From Tetrahymena thermophila SB210 (taxonomy: Eukaryota > Ciliophora > Oligohymenophorea > Hymenostomatida > Tetrahymenidae), in contig NW_002476432.1 in the NCBI RefSeq assembly GCF_000189635.1, forward strand, positions 124,001-188,000: a stretch of DNA of 64,000 bases. The letters run 5' to 3'. The notes beneath the pieces were generated by a model that was not told the DNA's origin, did no database searches, and worked only from the letters and a program-made list of their open reading frames with translations. A program made the position numbers and the translations under genes. Below, piece after piece: positions 51,902 through 62,636 of the stretch. Every line of letters begins with the position of its first letter. Position 1 is the stretch's first letter.

Positions 51902-53350
51902 TCATATTTATATTTCTTATTCAAATTCAGTTGCATGAATTAAATCTATACTACCTTTAAAAGATAAAACAAACTCTTAGTTTAAACTGGTTTATAATTG
52001 ACTTCTATACTATTACGCTAAACCTACAATTATTTGTTTGTTAGGATAATCAGAAACTTCAAATATTCCTTTATTTACTAATATTTTAATTTCAAATAAT
52101 GTTTCAATATTAAAACTTTAATTTAAATCTCCTTTTATAGAATAAAATTAGCTTTGTTAATTAGAATTATTTTAAGGTACACCAAACAATTAATTACTGT
52201 TATTATGACTATTAATATTTATAAATTATATTTAATTATTTCCATTATTCTGAATATTTATTAAGAAGTTTCTTTAATTGTTTTGCTAACCTCCAAACAA
52301 TCCTCCATTATTTAACTAAACTCCAAAGAGATCGTAATTAATTTGCTAATTTCCTAACAATACTCCATTATTTTGTGCATAATTATTAAATATCCTATTA
52401 GGTTCAATATCATAAGCTTTAGTTTTATTGCTTAATAAGATCTCAATTTTATGTACTTACATATTAGATATCTGAAATCTAAAAATGTATAATTTACTCT
52501 AATTTAAAACAAGGTTTGATTCATAAAAATAATTCTTTAAAGATTAATTAGGTTTTTGATTAAACATTTTAAATTAAATTTTACCGTTAACAATTTTTAA
52601 AATATCATTTTTACTTATCATATTTTCCTCTTTGTCTACTTTTCTAAATTTTAGTTAAGGCATTAAATCTACTTAATTTGGGAGTATGAGAGGAAAGTTT
52701 TTGATAAAATCATTATCATTTTTTATTTAAAGCAAACTGCTCGAAATTATTTTTTATTAAACCAACTTAAGCTCCCCATATGTTATTTACTATTATTTAT
52801 TTAAATCATTTAAAATTTAAGTATTCCTTTCTGAATTTTAAAAAACAGTTTTCATATAATCTTTGTAGATTTTTTAAATTTAATCTGTATTAGAATTTTA
52901 GGATTGTAAAATTTTTTTAATTTCATCAGCATTTATTGCTTGCTTATATTATTGCAAAAGCTTTTATTTTTACTCACATAGCTATTGAGCTAATGTGATA
53001 GATGTTTTTTTAGATTCAAATATCATTTACATTATTTTGGCTTACAAATCATCATAAAATTAATTAATTTGATTTGGTAATTATTCATAAATATTTTTCT
53101 CATAAATATCTTTAAGCTTTTTAATTAATTCTTAATCATTAAAAGGAAACAGATTAATAATGGGAGATTCTTCATTCCAATTTAAAATAGATTTGATGGG
53201 AGTACAATCACTCATACTAAAATTTGATTCGCTAAAAGGGCACAATTCACAATAAAAAACATCTTCTTCATCTTTTATATTTTTAACTTTGACAAACAAA
53301 ATGTCGTTATTGCGATGTTTTTAGCACTTCAACTATCCTTAAATATCCAT
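51902..53350 (-). CDS. Zinc-motif/coiled-coil protein, cluster copy A (482 aa)
   Basis: A single frame of 483 codons, ATG at 53350, TGA at 51902-51904. The N-terminus MDIQGQLKCQKHRNNDILF has C9-x2-H12, followed by C34-x2-C37 (YCELCPF), a B-box-like metal-binding pattern. A segment SPIINLFPFNDQEL and a long Gln/Lys-rich coiled coil (about residues 90-250) follow. The C-terminal part has a beta-rich stretch (YIFRFQISNMQVHKIEILL), then an Asn-rich linker with LFG motifs (LFGVQLNNGGLFGG, QLFGVPQNN), then a second beta-rich stretch ending ATEFEQEIQI. Copy A has the longest Asn-rich linker. No signal peptide or TM segment; probably cytosolic or nuclear. Function unknown. Confidence 0.9.
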
Positions 53351-53792
53351 TACTTCTTTAATTTTTTTTCTCTTTAAACAGATTATTTTAATTTGTTTTT
53401 TTTATTTTTAAAATAAAAAAAATATAAAATCTTGAAAAAAGTAGCCTTTGGCGTAAATATCATCAAAAAAATTTTTATAACACTAATATTTCTAATTTGA
53501 ATAATAAAGGATAATTAGCTATTTATAATATAAATAAGGATCATCAATATTAATACCGTAAAACCCCGTTAAGGGAAACGAACGTGTTGCGAGGTAAGAT
53601 GTAAGAGTCTTAAAATTTAAAAAATTTTGATAATTATTAAATATATTAATCAAATTTATTAAAATTGGAAGAATTCTAATGCAAAATGAATTGATTATTC
53701 AAATAGTTAGATAATAAAATACAAATACATTTCATTTTAAAAAAATAATACAAAAATATTTTTATAATTAATCAAATTTAGACTTTTCAAAA
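53351..53792. other. Spacer with an unusual G+C-richer island
   Basis: Spacer between copies A and B. At about 53570-53615 it carries a patch with aaaaccccgttaagggaaac and aacgtgttgcgaggtaag, far richer in G and C than anything nearby. The distal part (about 53620-53790) recurs in the spacer between copies C and D, but the island does not. Confidence 0.75.
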
Positions 53793-55145
53793 TCAAATTT
53801 CTTATTCTAATTCAGCTGCATGAATTAAATTTAAACTGCCTCTAAAAGATAAACTAAAATCTTTGTTTAAACTGGCCTATAATTGACTTTGATAATATTA
53901 ATCTAAACCTACAATTATTTATTTGTTATGATAATCAGTAACTTCAAATATTCCTTTATTTATTAATATTTTAATTTCAAATAATGTTTCAATATTAAAA
54001 CTTTAATTTTAATTTCCTTTCATATGATAAACCTGGTTATTTTAATCAAAATTATTTTAAAAATAACCTGGGCAATTACTATTTTCTTTAAATTATATTT
54101 AGTTATTTCCATTATTCTGAATATTTATTAAGTAGCTTTTTTAATTGCTTTGCTAATCTCTAATTGAGAATACACGATTTTTTTCAAACGATCCTCTTTG
54201 ATCAATATCATAAGCTTTAGTTTTATTACTTAACAAGACTTGAGCTTATAGTGGATGTTCATTAGTAACCTGAAATCTAAAAATGTATAATTTGCATTAA
54301 TTTAAAACAAGATTTGATTCATAAAAATAATTTGCTTATGTTTAAGGCTATTAATTAAACATTTTAAATTAAATTTTACTGTTAACCATTTATAAAATAT
54401 CACTTTCGCTTAACATGTTTGCCCGTTTGTCTACTTTTATAAATTATAGTGAAGGCATTAAATCTACTTAATTTGGGAGTATTAGAGGAAAGTTTTTGAT
54501 AAAATCATTATCATTTTTTATTTAAAGCAAACTGCTTGAAATTATTTTTTGTTAAACCAATTTAAGCTCACTGTAAGTTATTTACTACTCTTTATTTAAA
54601 CTATTTATAATTTAAGTATTCCTTTCTGAATTTTAAAAAATAGTCTTCATATAATCTTTGTAAATCTTTTAAATTTAATTTGAATTAGAATTTTAGGATT
54701 ATAAAATTTTTTTAATTTCATCAATATTTACTGCTTGCTTATATTACTGCAAAACCTTTTATTTTTATTCACAAAGCTACTGAGCTAATGTGATAGATGT
54801 TTTTTTAGATTCAATTATCATTTACGTAATTTTAGCTTGCAAATCATCATAAAATTAATTAATTTGATTTGGTAATTATTCATAAATATTTTTCTGGAAA
54901 ATATCTTTAAGCTTTTTAATTAATTCTTAATCATTAAAAGGAAATAGATTAAAAATGGGAGATTCTTCATTCCAATTTAAAATAGATTTGATGGGAGTAC
55001 AGTCACACATACTAAAATTTGATTCACTAAAAGGACACAATTCACAATAAAAAACATCATCATCATCTTGTATGTTATTAACTTTGACAAACAAAATGTC
55101 ATTATTAAGATGTTTTTAGCACTTCAGCTATTTTTAAATATCCAT
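53793..55145 (-). CDS. Zinc-motif/coiled-coil protein, cluster copy B (450 aa)
   Basis: A frame of 451 codons, ATG at 55145, TGA at 53793-53795; I checked each TCA on the plus strand across the copy and none falls in frame before the stop. Same order as copy A: CxxH near the start, YCELCPF, coiled coil, beta-rich C-terminal parts. The Asn/LFG linker is shorter. The acidic run DDDD in the metal-binding module and SMCDCTP distinguish it from A and C and match copy D. It ends ELEQEI, as in D. Confidence 0.9.
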
Positions 55146-55797
55146 TACTCCTTTAATATTTTTGGTTTTAATTTTTTACTTTTAAAAGATTATTGTAATT
55201 TACTTTTTTATTTTTAAAATAAAAAAAATAAAAATGTTTGTTGAAAAAAGTTGCTTTTTGCAAAAAAATTTTTGTAATACTAATATATCTAATTAGGGAT
55301 CAATAAGCAATAAAATAAATGATGATCATCAAATATATATATATAAATTATCATAATAAAATATGTTAGATAAATGAAAGAACATAAAATTTTAGTAATG
55401 ATTTAAATATGATAGCTTTTTATCATGAAGTTGAGAAATTAAAATAAATAATATTTTTTTCAAATAAAATCTCTTTTGAAAGAAAATTTGCAATTCTAAT
55501 TACCATCAATTCCCTAATTTAAAGTAATTCCTATATTAAAGTTATTTTTCAAAAAATTTTTGAAAAAAAGGTTTAGGGGGGAGTTAAGTGTTTATTCAAA
55601 AGGAGGATCCACTTTATTTAAATTATTATCAATTCATTTTTTCTAATAGAGATAATGAATTTAAAAATTATTAAATATTTTAATCAAATTTATTAAATGA
55701 GAAAAAAATAAATTCAAAAATAATTTATTACTTCAATAATAAAATACAAATAAATAAATACATTTTAATTTCAAGGTATAACTTAAAAGTTTTTTAT
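55146..55797. other. Spacer between copies B and C
   Basis: 652 nt. The part near copy B (about 55230-55440) recurs upstream of copy D (about 59010-59230), consistent with the two-gene duplication. A short G run (tttaggggggag) lies at about 55571. No gene seen. Confidence 0.6.
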
Positions 55798-57249
55798 TCA
55801 ATCAAATTTATAATCTTAAAAATAATTATACTGATGTCTGACATCTTTAAAATCAAATTCTTATTCAAATTCAATTGCATGAATTAGAACTAAATTGCCA
55901 CTAAAAGATAAACTAAGCTATTCGTTTAAACTGGCTTATAATTGACTTTAATAATATTAGTTTAAAGCTAAAACGAATTATTTGTTAGGATAATCAGAAA
56001 CTTCAAAAATTCCTTTACTTATTTAGATTTTAATTTCAAATATTGTTTTAATATTAAAACTTTAATTTAAATCTCCTTTTATAGGTTAAAAATGTTCATT
56101 CTAGCTAAATTATAATTAGCTGTTTCCAATATTATGAACATTTATTAAGAAAAAGTTTTAATTGTTCTAAATTACTTAACAATAACCGCCACCTATATAA
56201 AAAGGACTAATTTATTAATTGACTCTGCCTCCTTACAAGTTTCTGTTTTTTTAAATTAATTGTTACTAAAAAAACTAATTTTAGGCTTGTTAATTATTTG
56301 GTAAAACCCTTTGAAACATATTTGCTTAACTTTTGTTACTTAATAATACTTGAGTATTTTGTTAACAGACATTAGAAACCTGAAATCTAAAAATGTAAAA
56401 TTTACATTAATTTAAAACAATGTTTGATTCATAAAAATTTAAAGAATGAGGATTTTGATCAAACATTTTAAATTAAATTTAATTGTTAACCATTTTTAAA
56501 ATATCGCATTAGGTTATAATATTTGTTTGTTTGTCTACTTTTCTAAATTCTAGTTCAGGCATTAAATCTATTTAATTTGGGACTATGAGAGGAAAGCTTT
56601 TGAAAAAATCACTTTCATTTTATATTGAAATCAAACACTTAGAAATTATTTATTTTTAAACCAGCTTAAGCTCACTGCAAATTATTTACTACTCTTCATT
56701 TAAAGCATTTATAGTTTAAGTATTCCTTTCTGAATTTTAAAAAATAGTTTTGATATAATCTTTGTAAATCTTTTAAATTTAATTTGAATTAGAATTTTAT
56801 GATTATAAAATTTTTTTAATTTCATCAACATTTACTGCTTTCTTATATAATTGCAAAACCTTTTATTTTTATTAACATAGTTATTGAGCTAATGTGATAG
56901 ATGTTTTTTTAGATTCAACTATCATTTACATTATTTTAGCTTACAAATCATCATAAAATTAATTAATTTGATTTGGTAATTATTCATAAATATTTTTCTG
57001 GAAAATATCTTTAAGCCTTTAAATTAATTCTTAATCATTAAAAGGAAACAGATTAATAATGGGAGATTCTTCATTCCAATTTAAAATAGATTTGATGGGA
57101 GTACAATCACTCATACTAAAATTTGATTCGCTAAAAGGGCACAATTCACAATAAAAAACATCTTCTTCATCTTTTATATTTTTAACTTTGACAAACAAAA
57201 TGTCGTTATAGCGATGTTTTTAGCACTTCAACTATCCTTAAATATCCAT
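55798..57249 (-). CDS. Zinc-motif/coiled-coil protein, cluster copy C (483 aa)
   Basis: A frame of 484 codons, ATG at 57249, TGA at 55798-55800. The first 230 or so nt are almost identical to copy A (one difference seen, the CGC/CGC-like codon region near 57207), whereas the middle and linker differ. The C-terminus is longer than in A, B and D: after EFEQEF it runs on for about 18 residues (DFKDVRHQYNYF...) before TGA, because the TGA used by the others has changed. Same zinc-motif, coiled coil and beta-rich layout. Confidence 0.88.
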
Positions 57250-57583
57250 TACTTCTTTAATATTTTATATTCAATTTTTTTCTTTTAAAAAGAATATTTT
57301 AATTCTCATTTTTTATTTAAAAAAAAATTTTACAAAATTGAAAAAATCATCATATTTTTATCAATTAATTTTTAATATTAATTAAATTTTTTTCTCATAA
57401 GTACTACGAGTTTAACAATTTTGATAATTATTAAATATATTAATCAAATTTATTAAAATTGGAAGAATTCAGATGCAAAATGAATTGACTATATAAATAG
57501 TTAAATAATAAAATGCAAATACATTTCATTTTAAAGAAATAAAAAAAAATATGTTTAATTAATAAAATTAAAATTTTTCAAAA
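57250..57583. other. Spacer between copies C and D
   Basis: 334 nt, A+T rich. From about 57415 onward it matches 53620-53790 (gataattattaaatatatta, then aaattggaagaattc). No gene seen. Confidence 0.65.
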
Positions 57584-58933
57584 TCAAATTTCTTATTCTA
57601 ATTCAGTTGCATGAATTAAATTTAAACTGCCTCTAAAACATAAACTAAAATCTTTGTTTAAACTGGCCTATAATTTACTTTGATAATGTTAATCTAAACC
57701 TACAATTATTTATTTGCTATGATAATCAGAAACTTCAAACATTCCTTTACTTATTAATATTTTAATTTCAAATATTGTTTCAATATTAAAACTTTAATTT
57801 TAATTTCCTTTTATAAGATAAGCCAGGTGTTAATCAAAATTATTTGAAAAAAAACTTGAGCAATTGCTATTATCTCTAAATTATATTTAATTATTTCCAT
57901 TAACATGAATATTTATTAAGTAGCTTTATTAATTGCTTTGCTAATTTCCAAACAAGAATACACGATTTTCTCCAAACGATCCTCTTGGATCAATATCATA
58001 AGCTTTAGTTTTATTACTTAATAAGATTTGAGCTTAGAGTGGATGAACATTAGAAACCTGAAATCTAAAAATGTATAATTTACATTAATTTAAAACAAGA
58101 TTTGATTCATAAAAATAATTTGCTTAATTTTAAGACTATTAATTAAACATTTTAAATTAAATTTGATTGTTAACCATTTTTAAAATATCACTTTAACTTA
58201 TCATATTTATCTGTTTGTCTACTTTTATAAATTATAATGAAGGCATTAAATCTACTTAATTTGGGAGTATGAGAGGAAAGTTTTTGATAAAATCATTATC
58301 ATTTTTTATTTAAAGCAAACTGCTCGAAATTATTTTTTGTTAAACCAACTTAAGCTCACCGTAGGTTATTTACTACTCTTCATTTAGAGCATTTATAATT
58401 TAAGTATTCCTTTCTGAATTTTAAAAAATAGTTTTCATATAATCTTTGTAAATCTGTTAAATTTAATTTGAATTAGAGTTTTAGGATTATAAAATTTTTT
58501 TAATTTCATCAACATTTACTGCTTGATTATATTATTGCAAAACCTTTTGTTTTTATTCACATAACTATTGAGCTAATGTGATAGATCTTTTTTTAGATTC
58601 CGCTACCATTTACATAATTTTAGCTTACAAATCATCATAAAATTAATCAATTTGATTTGGTAATTATTCATAAATATTTTTCTGGAAAATATCTTTAAGC
58701 TTTTTAATTAATTCTTAATCATTAAAAGGAAACAGATTAATAATGGGAGAATCCTCATTCCAATTTAAAATAGATTTGATGGGAGTACAGTCACACATAC
58801 TAAAATTTGATTCGCTAAAAGGACACAATTCACAATAAAAAACATCATCATCATCTTGTATGTTATTAACTTTGACATACAAAATGTCGTTATTAAGATG
58901 TTTTTAGCACTTCAGCTATTCTTTAATATCCAT
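57584..58933 (-). CDS. Zinc-motif/coiled-coil protein, cluster copy D (449 aa)
   Basis: A frame of 450 codons, ATG at 58933, TGA at 57584-57586. Closest to copy B: shared DDDD run, SMCDCTP, the short linker with a shared SRGSFGENR-like stretch near 57965, and the ELEQEI end. CxxH and YCELCPF are intact. This copy is the most upstream in transcription direction. No damage seen. Confidence 0.88.
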
Positions 58934-59530
58934 TACTTCTTTAATATTTTTGGTTTAAATTTTTTTCTTTTAAAAGATTATTTTAATTTATTTTTTTATT
59001 TTTAAAATAAATAAAAATAAAAATGTTTGTTGAAAAAAGTGGCTTTTTGCAAAAATAATTTATGTAAGACTAATATATCTATTAAGGGATAATGAATAAG
59101 TTATAATATAAATGATGATCATGAAATTAATATATAAATTATCATAATAAAATATGTTAGATAAATAAAAGAACGTAACATTTTACTAATGATTTAAATA
59201 TGATAGCTTTTTGTTATGAGGTTGAGAAATTAAAATAAATTATATTTTTTTAAAATAAAATATCATAGGATTCATTTTTTAAAAAATTATTGAATAATTT
59301 TGAAAATTAATTTCCTCCTAAAATAAAAAAATACTTTAGGAAATTAAAACAATAGAATCTATTTATTTTTTAATTTATCATTATTTTATTCATTTTTATT
59401 ATGACAAGATTTTAGGTTTAAAAGCATGTATTATTAAACATATTATATAAAATGCAGATTATAAAAATTTTCAAATTTAAAAAATAAAGCCAGTGATTTG
59501 AATATAGACATGGTTAAATATTATATCTTT

Positions 59531-59620
<90 letters not shown>

Positions 59621-60199
59621 AATATTATGCATTTTATACTATTTTTTGAAATTTAAAAAACTTTTATTTTATTATAATATCCTTGCTAACTAACACTTAA
59701 ATAATATCCTTACAATATATAAAATGAATGGAAAGTTAGAAATCTAAAAATAAAATTTATAAAAGCTATTTATAGATATTTTAATAATTTAAGAGATCAA
59801 ATCTGATAAAGGCTGAAGATATTTATATTCTTCAAAAAGTAACTCTTTTTAGCTTTATCAGAAATCATTTATTGCTTAAATTTCTTAAATATTTAAGCAA
59901 ATTAAATAAATATTATTTTAACAAAGTTTAAATATGATGAATTATGATTGAAAATTTTTTAATTGAATCAGTAAGTATAAACAGATTTTATTATATAAAA
60001 GAGAGTAGACATTAAAATATATAAGTAGAATAATTAAATTAAGTTCAGAATAGAATTTTATTTATTGTTTGAGTCTTTATTTATTATGAGGGAATGGTTG
60101 ATTAATTAATTAATAATTACTATTGAGTTTGCAAACGCCTTTAACTATGATTTTAAGTAATATTTTCGTAAACCCTTTGGTTCTATTTAGATTTTAGGG
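58934..60199. other. Spacer upstream of copy D
   Basis: About 1.3 kb. The first 300 nt resemble the region upstream of copy B. It contains the TCTA microsatellite at 59531-59620. No coding frame recognised. Confidence 0.6.
59531..59620. repeat. (TCTA)n microsatellite, about 22 units
   Basis: Ninety bases of uninterrupted TCTA repeats in non-coding spacer. Expected to be length-polymorphic between strains. Confidence 0.97.
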
Positions 60200-62636
60200 T
60201 CACTTTTACAATTCGCTAATTTCGGGGACTTGAGTATAGAAGTTTTCAAGGTCAGTTTATGAAGGGGTTAATTCATTGTAGAGTTCTTCTTTTTTGGGAA
60301 GGTCAAAAATAGAATACTTGACTGTTCTCTTGAAGAACTTTCCTGACTTTTAGAAGCAAAGAATAATAGGCTTATAGTTCAAGAAAAAGAGAGAATTAAA
60401 TTCCTTTTTTTCCATTCTTGCTAATACTTTGGGTCTAGTGATATCTGGGATTAAGAAATTAGCTCCTTCTTTGTTAATTTCTACTTCAAATAGTTCTTAA
60501 TCTGCGTGGTACTTAGTTTGGCAGTAAATAGAGTTAGGAAGTAACTAGTTTGAAAATACATCAATTCTTTGTAAAGTGTTAGGATCATAAACATAAATAT
60601 TCCATGAAGCGGAGATGAAAATTAATTTTTCCTTGCTAATTAAAATTTAGCTGGTTATAACTTCATCAAATTCAATTTTATCTTCAGCAATCCATATTTT
60701 TTTCTCCTTAACAATACGATATACTCTATAATCGGTAGTTTCGTTGGTGTTTTGAATTTTTCCAAGGAGTATTTCGCTTCCATGACTAGCTTCGTAGACA
60801 AAGAAATCGTCATAAGCGCCAGGTCTTCCAGGGATTGGAATTGCTGTCAAGTAAACGTTTCCTTCAAAGAGATGGACGTTATGTCCTTATTTATTTATAA
60901 GACAATACTTTTAAGGGCAATTTTCATAGCCATATACATTTGCGGCAGGAGATCTGTATAAACTTGTGGCTTATAAACATCTAATTTGATAAAAAAAATT
61001 TTAGAATACTTAATAAAATATGACAACTAAATTATGAAAGATTTATTTTTTGGCAATGCTTATTGGTTGATTGGCTCTGAGAAAAATGCAGCATTAATTT
61101 TTTTTTTCATAAAATTAATGACTGAGAATGAATTAATTTATTAATTTGAAGTAAGTGAGTGAGTTTTTGCATGAATTAAATTTATAAATTTGCTAAAATT
61201 GAGCAAGTTAAAATTTTAATTAATTGGTTTCATAATACAATATATGTATTACTGCTTTTTATTAGATATAATCCAAAAAATTTTTTTGTTTCCATTAATT
61301 TTTTGGATTATTTATTTGCTTTACATATTTTAATAAATTTCTTTCTTGAAAAGTGTAAATTTTGTATGTGTAAATTAAATAATAAATATCTTTAATAAAT
61401 AACTCTAACTAAGAAACTCTCATTAATTTATTTTGTTTTTTTGTTTGTTTGTTTGTTTTTGATTTCATAAATAATTTTTGATAAAATTGTAATTTGAATA
61501 TCTTAATATCCATCTATTTATTTATTTCTTTCTAACTATTTACATTTCTAATAAAGATTCAATGCAGCTATCTTATGCCAAAATATAAAATTAGCTAATG
61601 CTATTTATTATTTATGTTTTTAAAAATTTATTTACTTTAAAGAGGGGACATGATAGATTGCAATTTCAATTCCAGTGTCAGGAGCTTTAGTCCATAAGGT
61701 GAGTAGTTTATGCTTTTTATCAAAGTGGAGTTTATGGACATTTTTGTTTCCAAAATTTGATTCCTTATAAACTTAGAGCTATTTGTTAAGGGCATAGGCA
61801 ATGATAACTCTAAAATTAGATTCATCAACACGTCTAACATAGAAGAACATAAATCTTCCATGTATTTTTCCTAAGAATGTCAAATGATACATTTCGAGAG
61901 TGTTTTAGTGTTGGTTCTCAGTTTAGAAGTAAGGAGTCATAGAACAAGGATCATAATATAAAACAACTACTAAGATGTAGTAAATGAAGAATAATATTTC
62001 TAGAGTCTTTAGCTAAAATACAATCATAGTAATATGAATTAAGTATAAACCAACTTGGCGAGTCAAGTAAGAAATAAATGAAAACTCTTTGAGACATGTA
62101 ACTATTGTTATGAAGTTAGGGAAGCTTAAGGCGAAGATAGCCTCAAAAAAGAAGATTTAGAGATATACAAGATTAAAAGAATCGCGAGAAGTTAAGCGAG
62201 TAGCGAGATAGGTAAAAGTAGAGATTACATTATATAAAACAATTCCTAATATTATGAAAGTGCGTGACTTAGGAGAGATGTTTCTGAGAGTATACAATGA
62301 GCGGTTTGACTTTCCACAGAATTCAAGCTTGAAATATTAAAAGAATGTCTCCCACTAAAAGTATTTTTGAGAGCTTTAATCTTACTCTTCGTCTAGAGAA
62401 TTCAAAGAAGTAAATGAGATGAGCTTATCAGCTGACTCACTGTGGATTTAACATTTTGAAATTTCCATTTCCTTCTTTTCAGTAATATTGCCATTTGAAT
62501 TGCCGAAACCAAGCTCAGCGTCAGATAAATTATGTTGCTTTCTTTGGTTCTTTTTGCTGAACCTTAGTTAGTGAAACTAGAACTTTGATATCATCGAACT
62601 CCATAGATAAGAAGATAAACGATGTTTTTTTTGCAT
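60200..62636 (-). CDS. Multi-pass membrane protein with beta-rich C-terminal half, 2 exons, 593 aa
   Basis: Exon 1 62636-61636 (1001 nt), phase-2 intron 61635-60981 (655 nt, GTAAAT...TTAG), exon 2 60980-60200 with TGA at 60200-60202; 594 codons in total. The N-terminus MQKKHRLSSYLWSSM is basic with no signal peptide. Residues about 40-100 are charged. Hydrophobic segments include TFIILGIVLYNVISTF, YLQIFFFEAIFALSF and ILFFIYYILVVVLYY (about residues 120-240). The second half has strands resembling propeller blades (KLHFDKKHKLLTLWT, KIWIAEDKIEFDEVI, KLIFISASWNIYVYD), with two Cys in ENCPQKYC. No known family is recognised. Codon use is richer in G+C than the repeat families around it, suggesting an older, constrained gene. 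Confidence 0.87.
60981..61635 (-). other. Intron of the membrane-protein gene
   Basis: 655 nt, by far the longest intron in a non-LRR gene here. Contains a GTTT run near 61433-61460. No embedded gene seen. The length is unusual for these introns, so an unrecognised small exon cannot be excluded. Confidence 0.65.

Larger units (their letters stand above)
51900..58940. repeat. Duplicated two-gene unit (A+B and C+D)
   Basis: Copies A and C share near-identical 5' ends, B and D share diagnostic residues and ends, and the A-B spacer matches the C-D spacer in part. Start-codon offsets are 3899 (A to C) and 3788 (B to D). This fits one duplication of a two-gene block, preceded by an older single-gene duplication. 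Confidence 0.82.

Noticed and set aside
55560..55620. Short G-rich run (tttaggggggag) as a telomere remnant
   Set aside because: A single G run without repeated GGGGTT units; not enough to claim telomeric origin.
52750..58360. taaaccaacttaagctc at 52758 and 58341 as a chromosome breakage sequence
   Set aside because: It shares only the first bases with the known 15-nt Tetrahymena element and lies inside coding sequence of the cluster genes.
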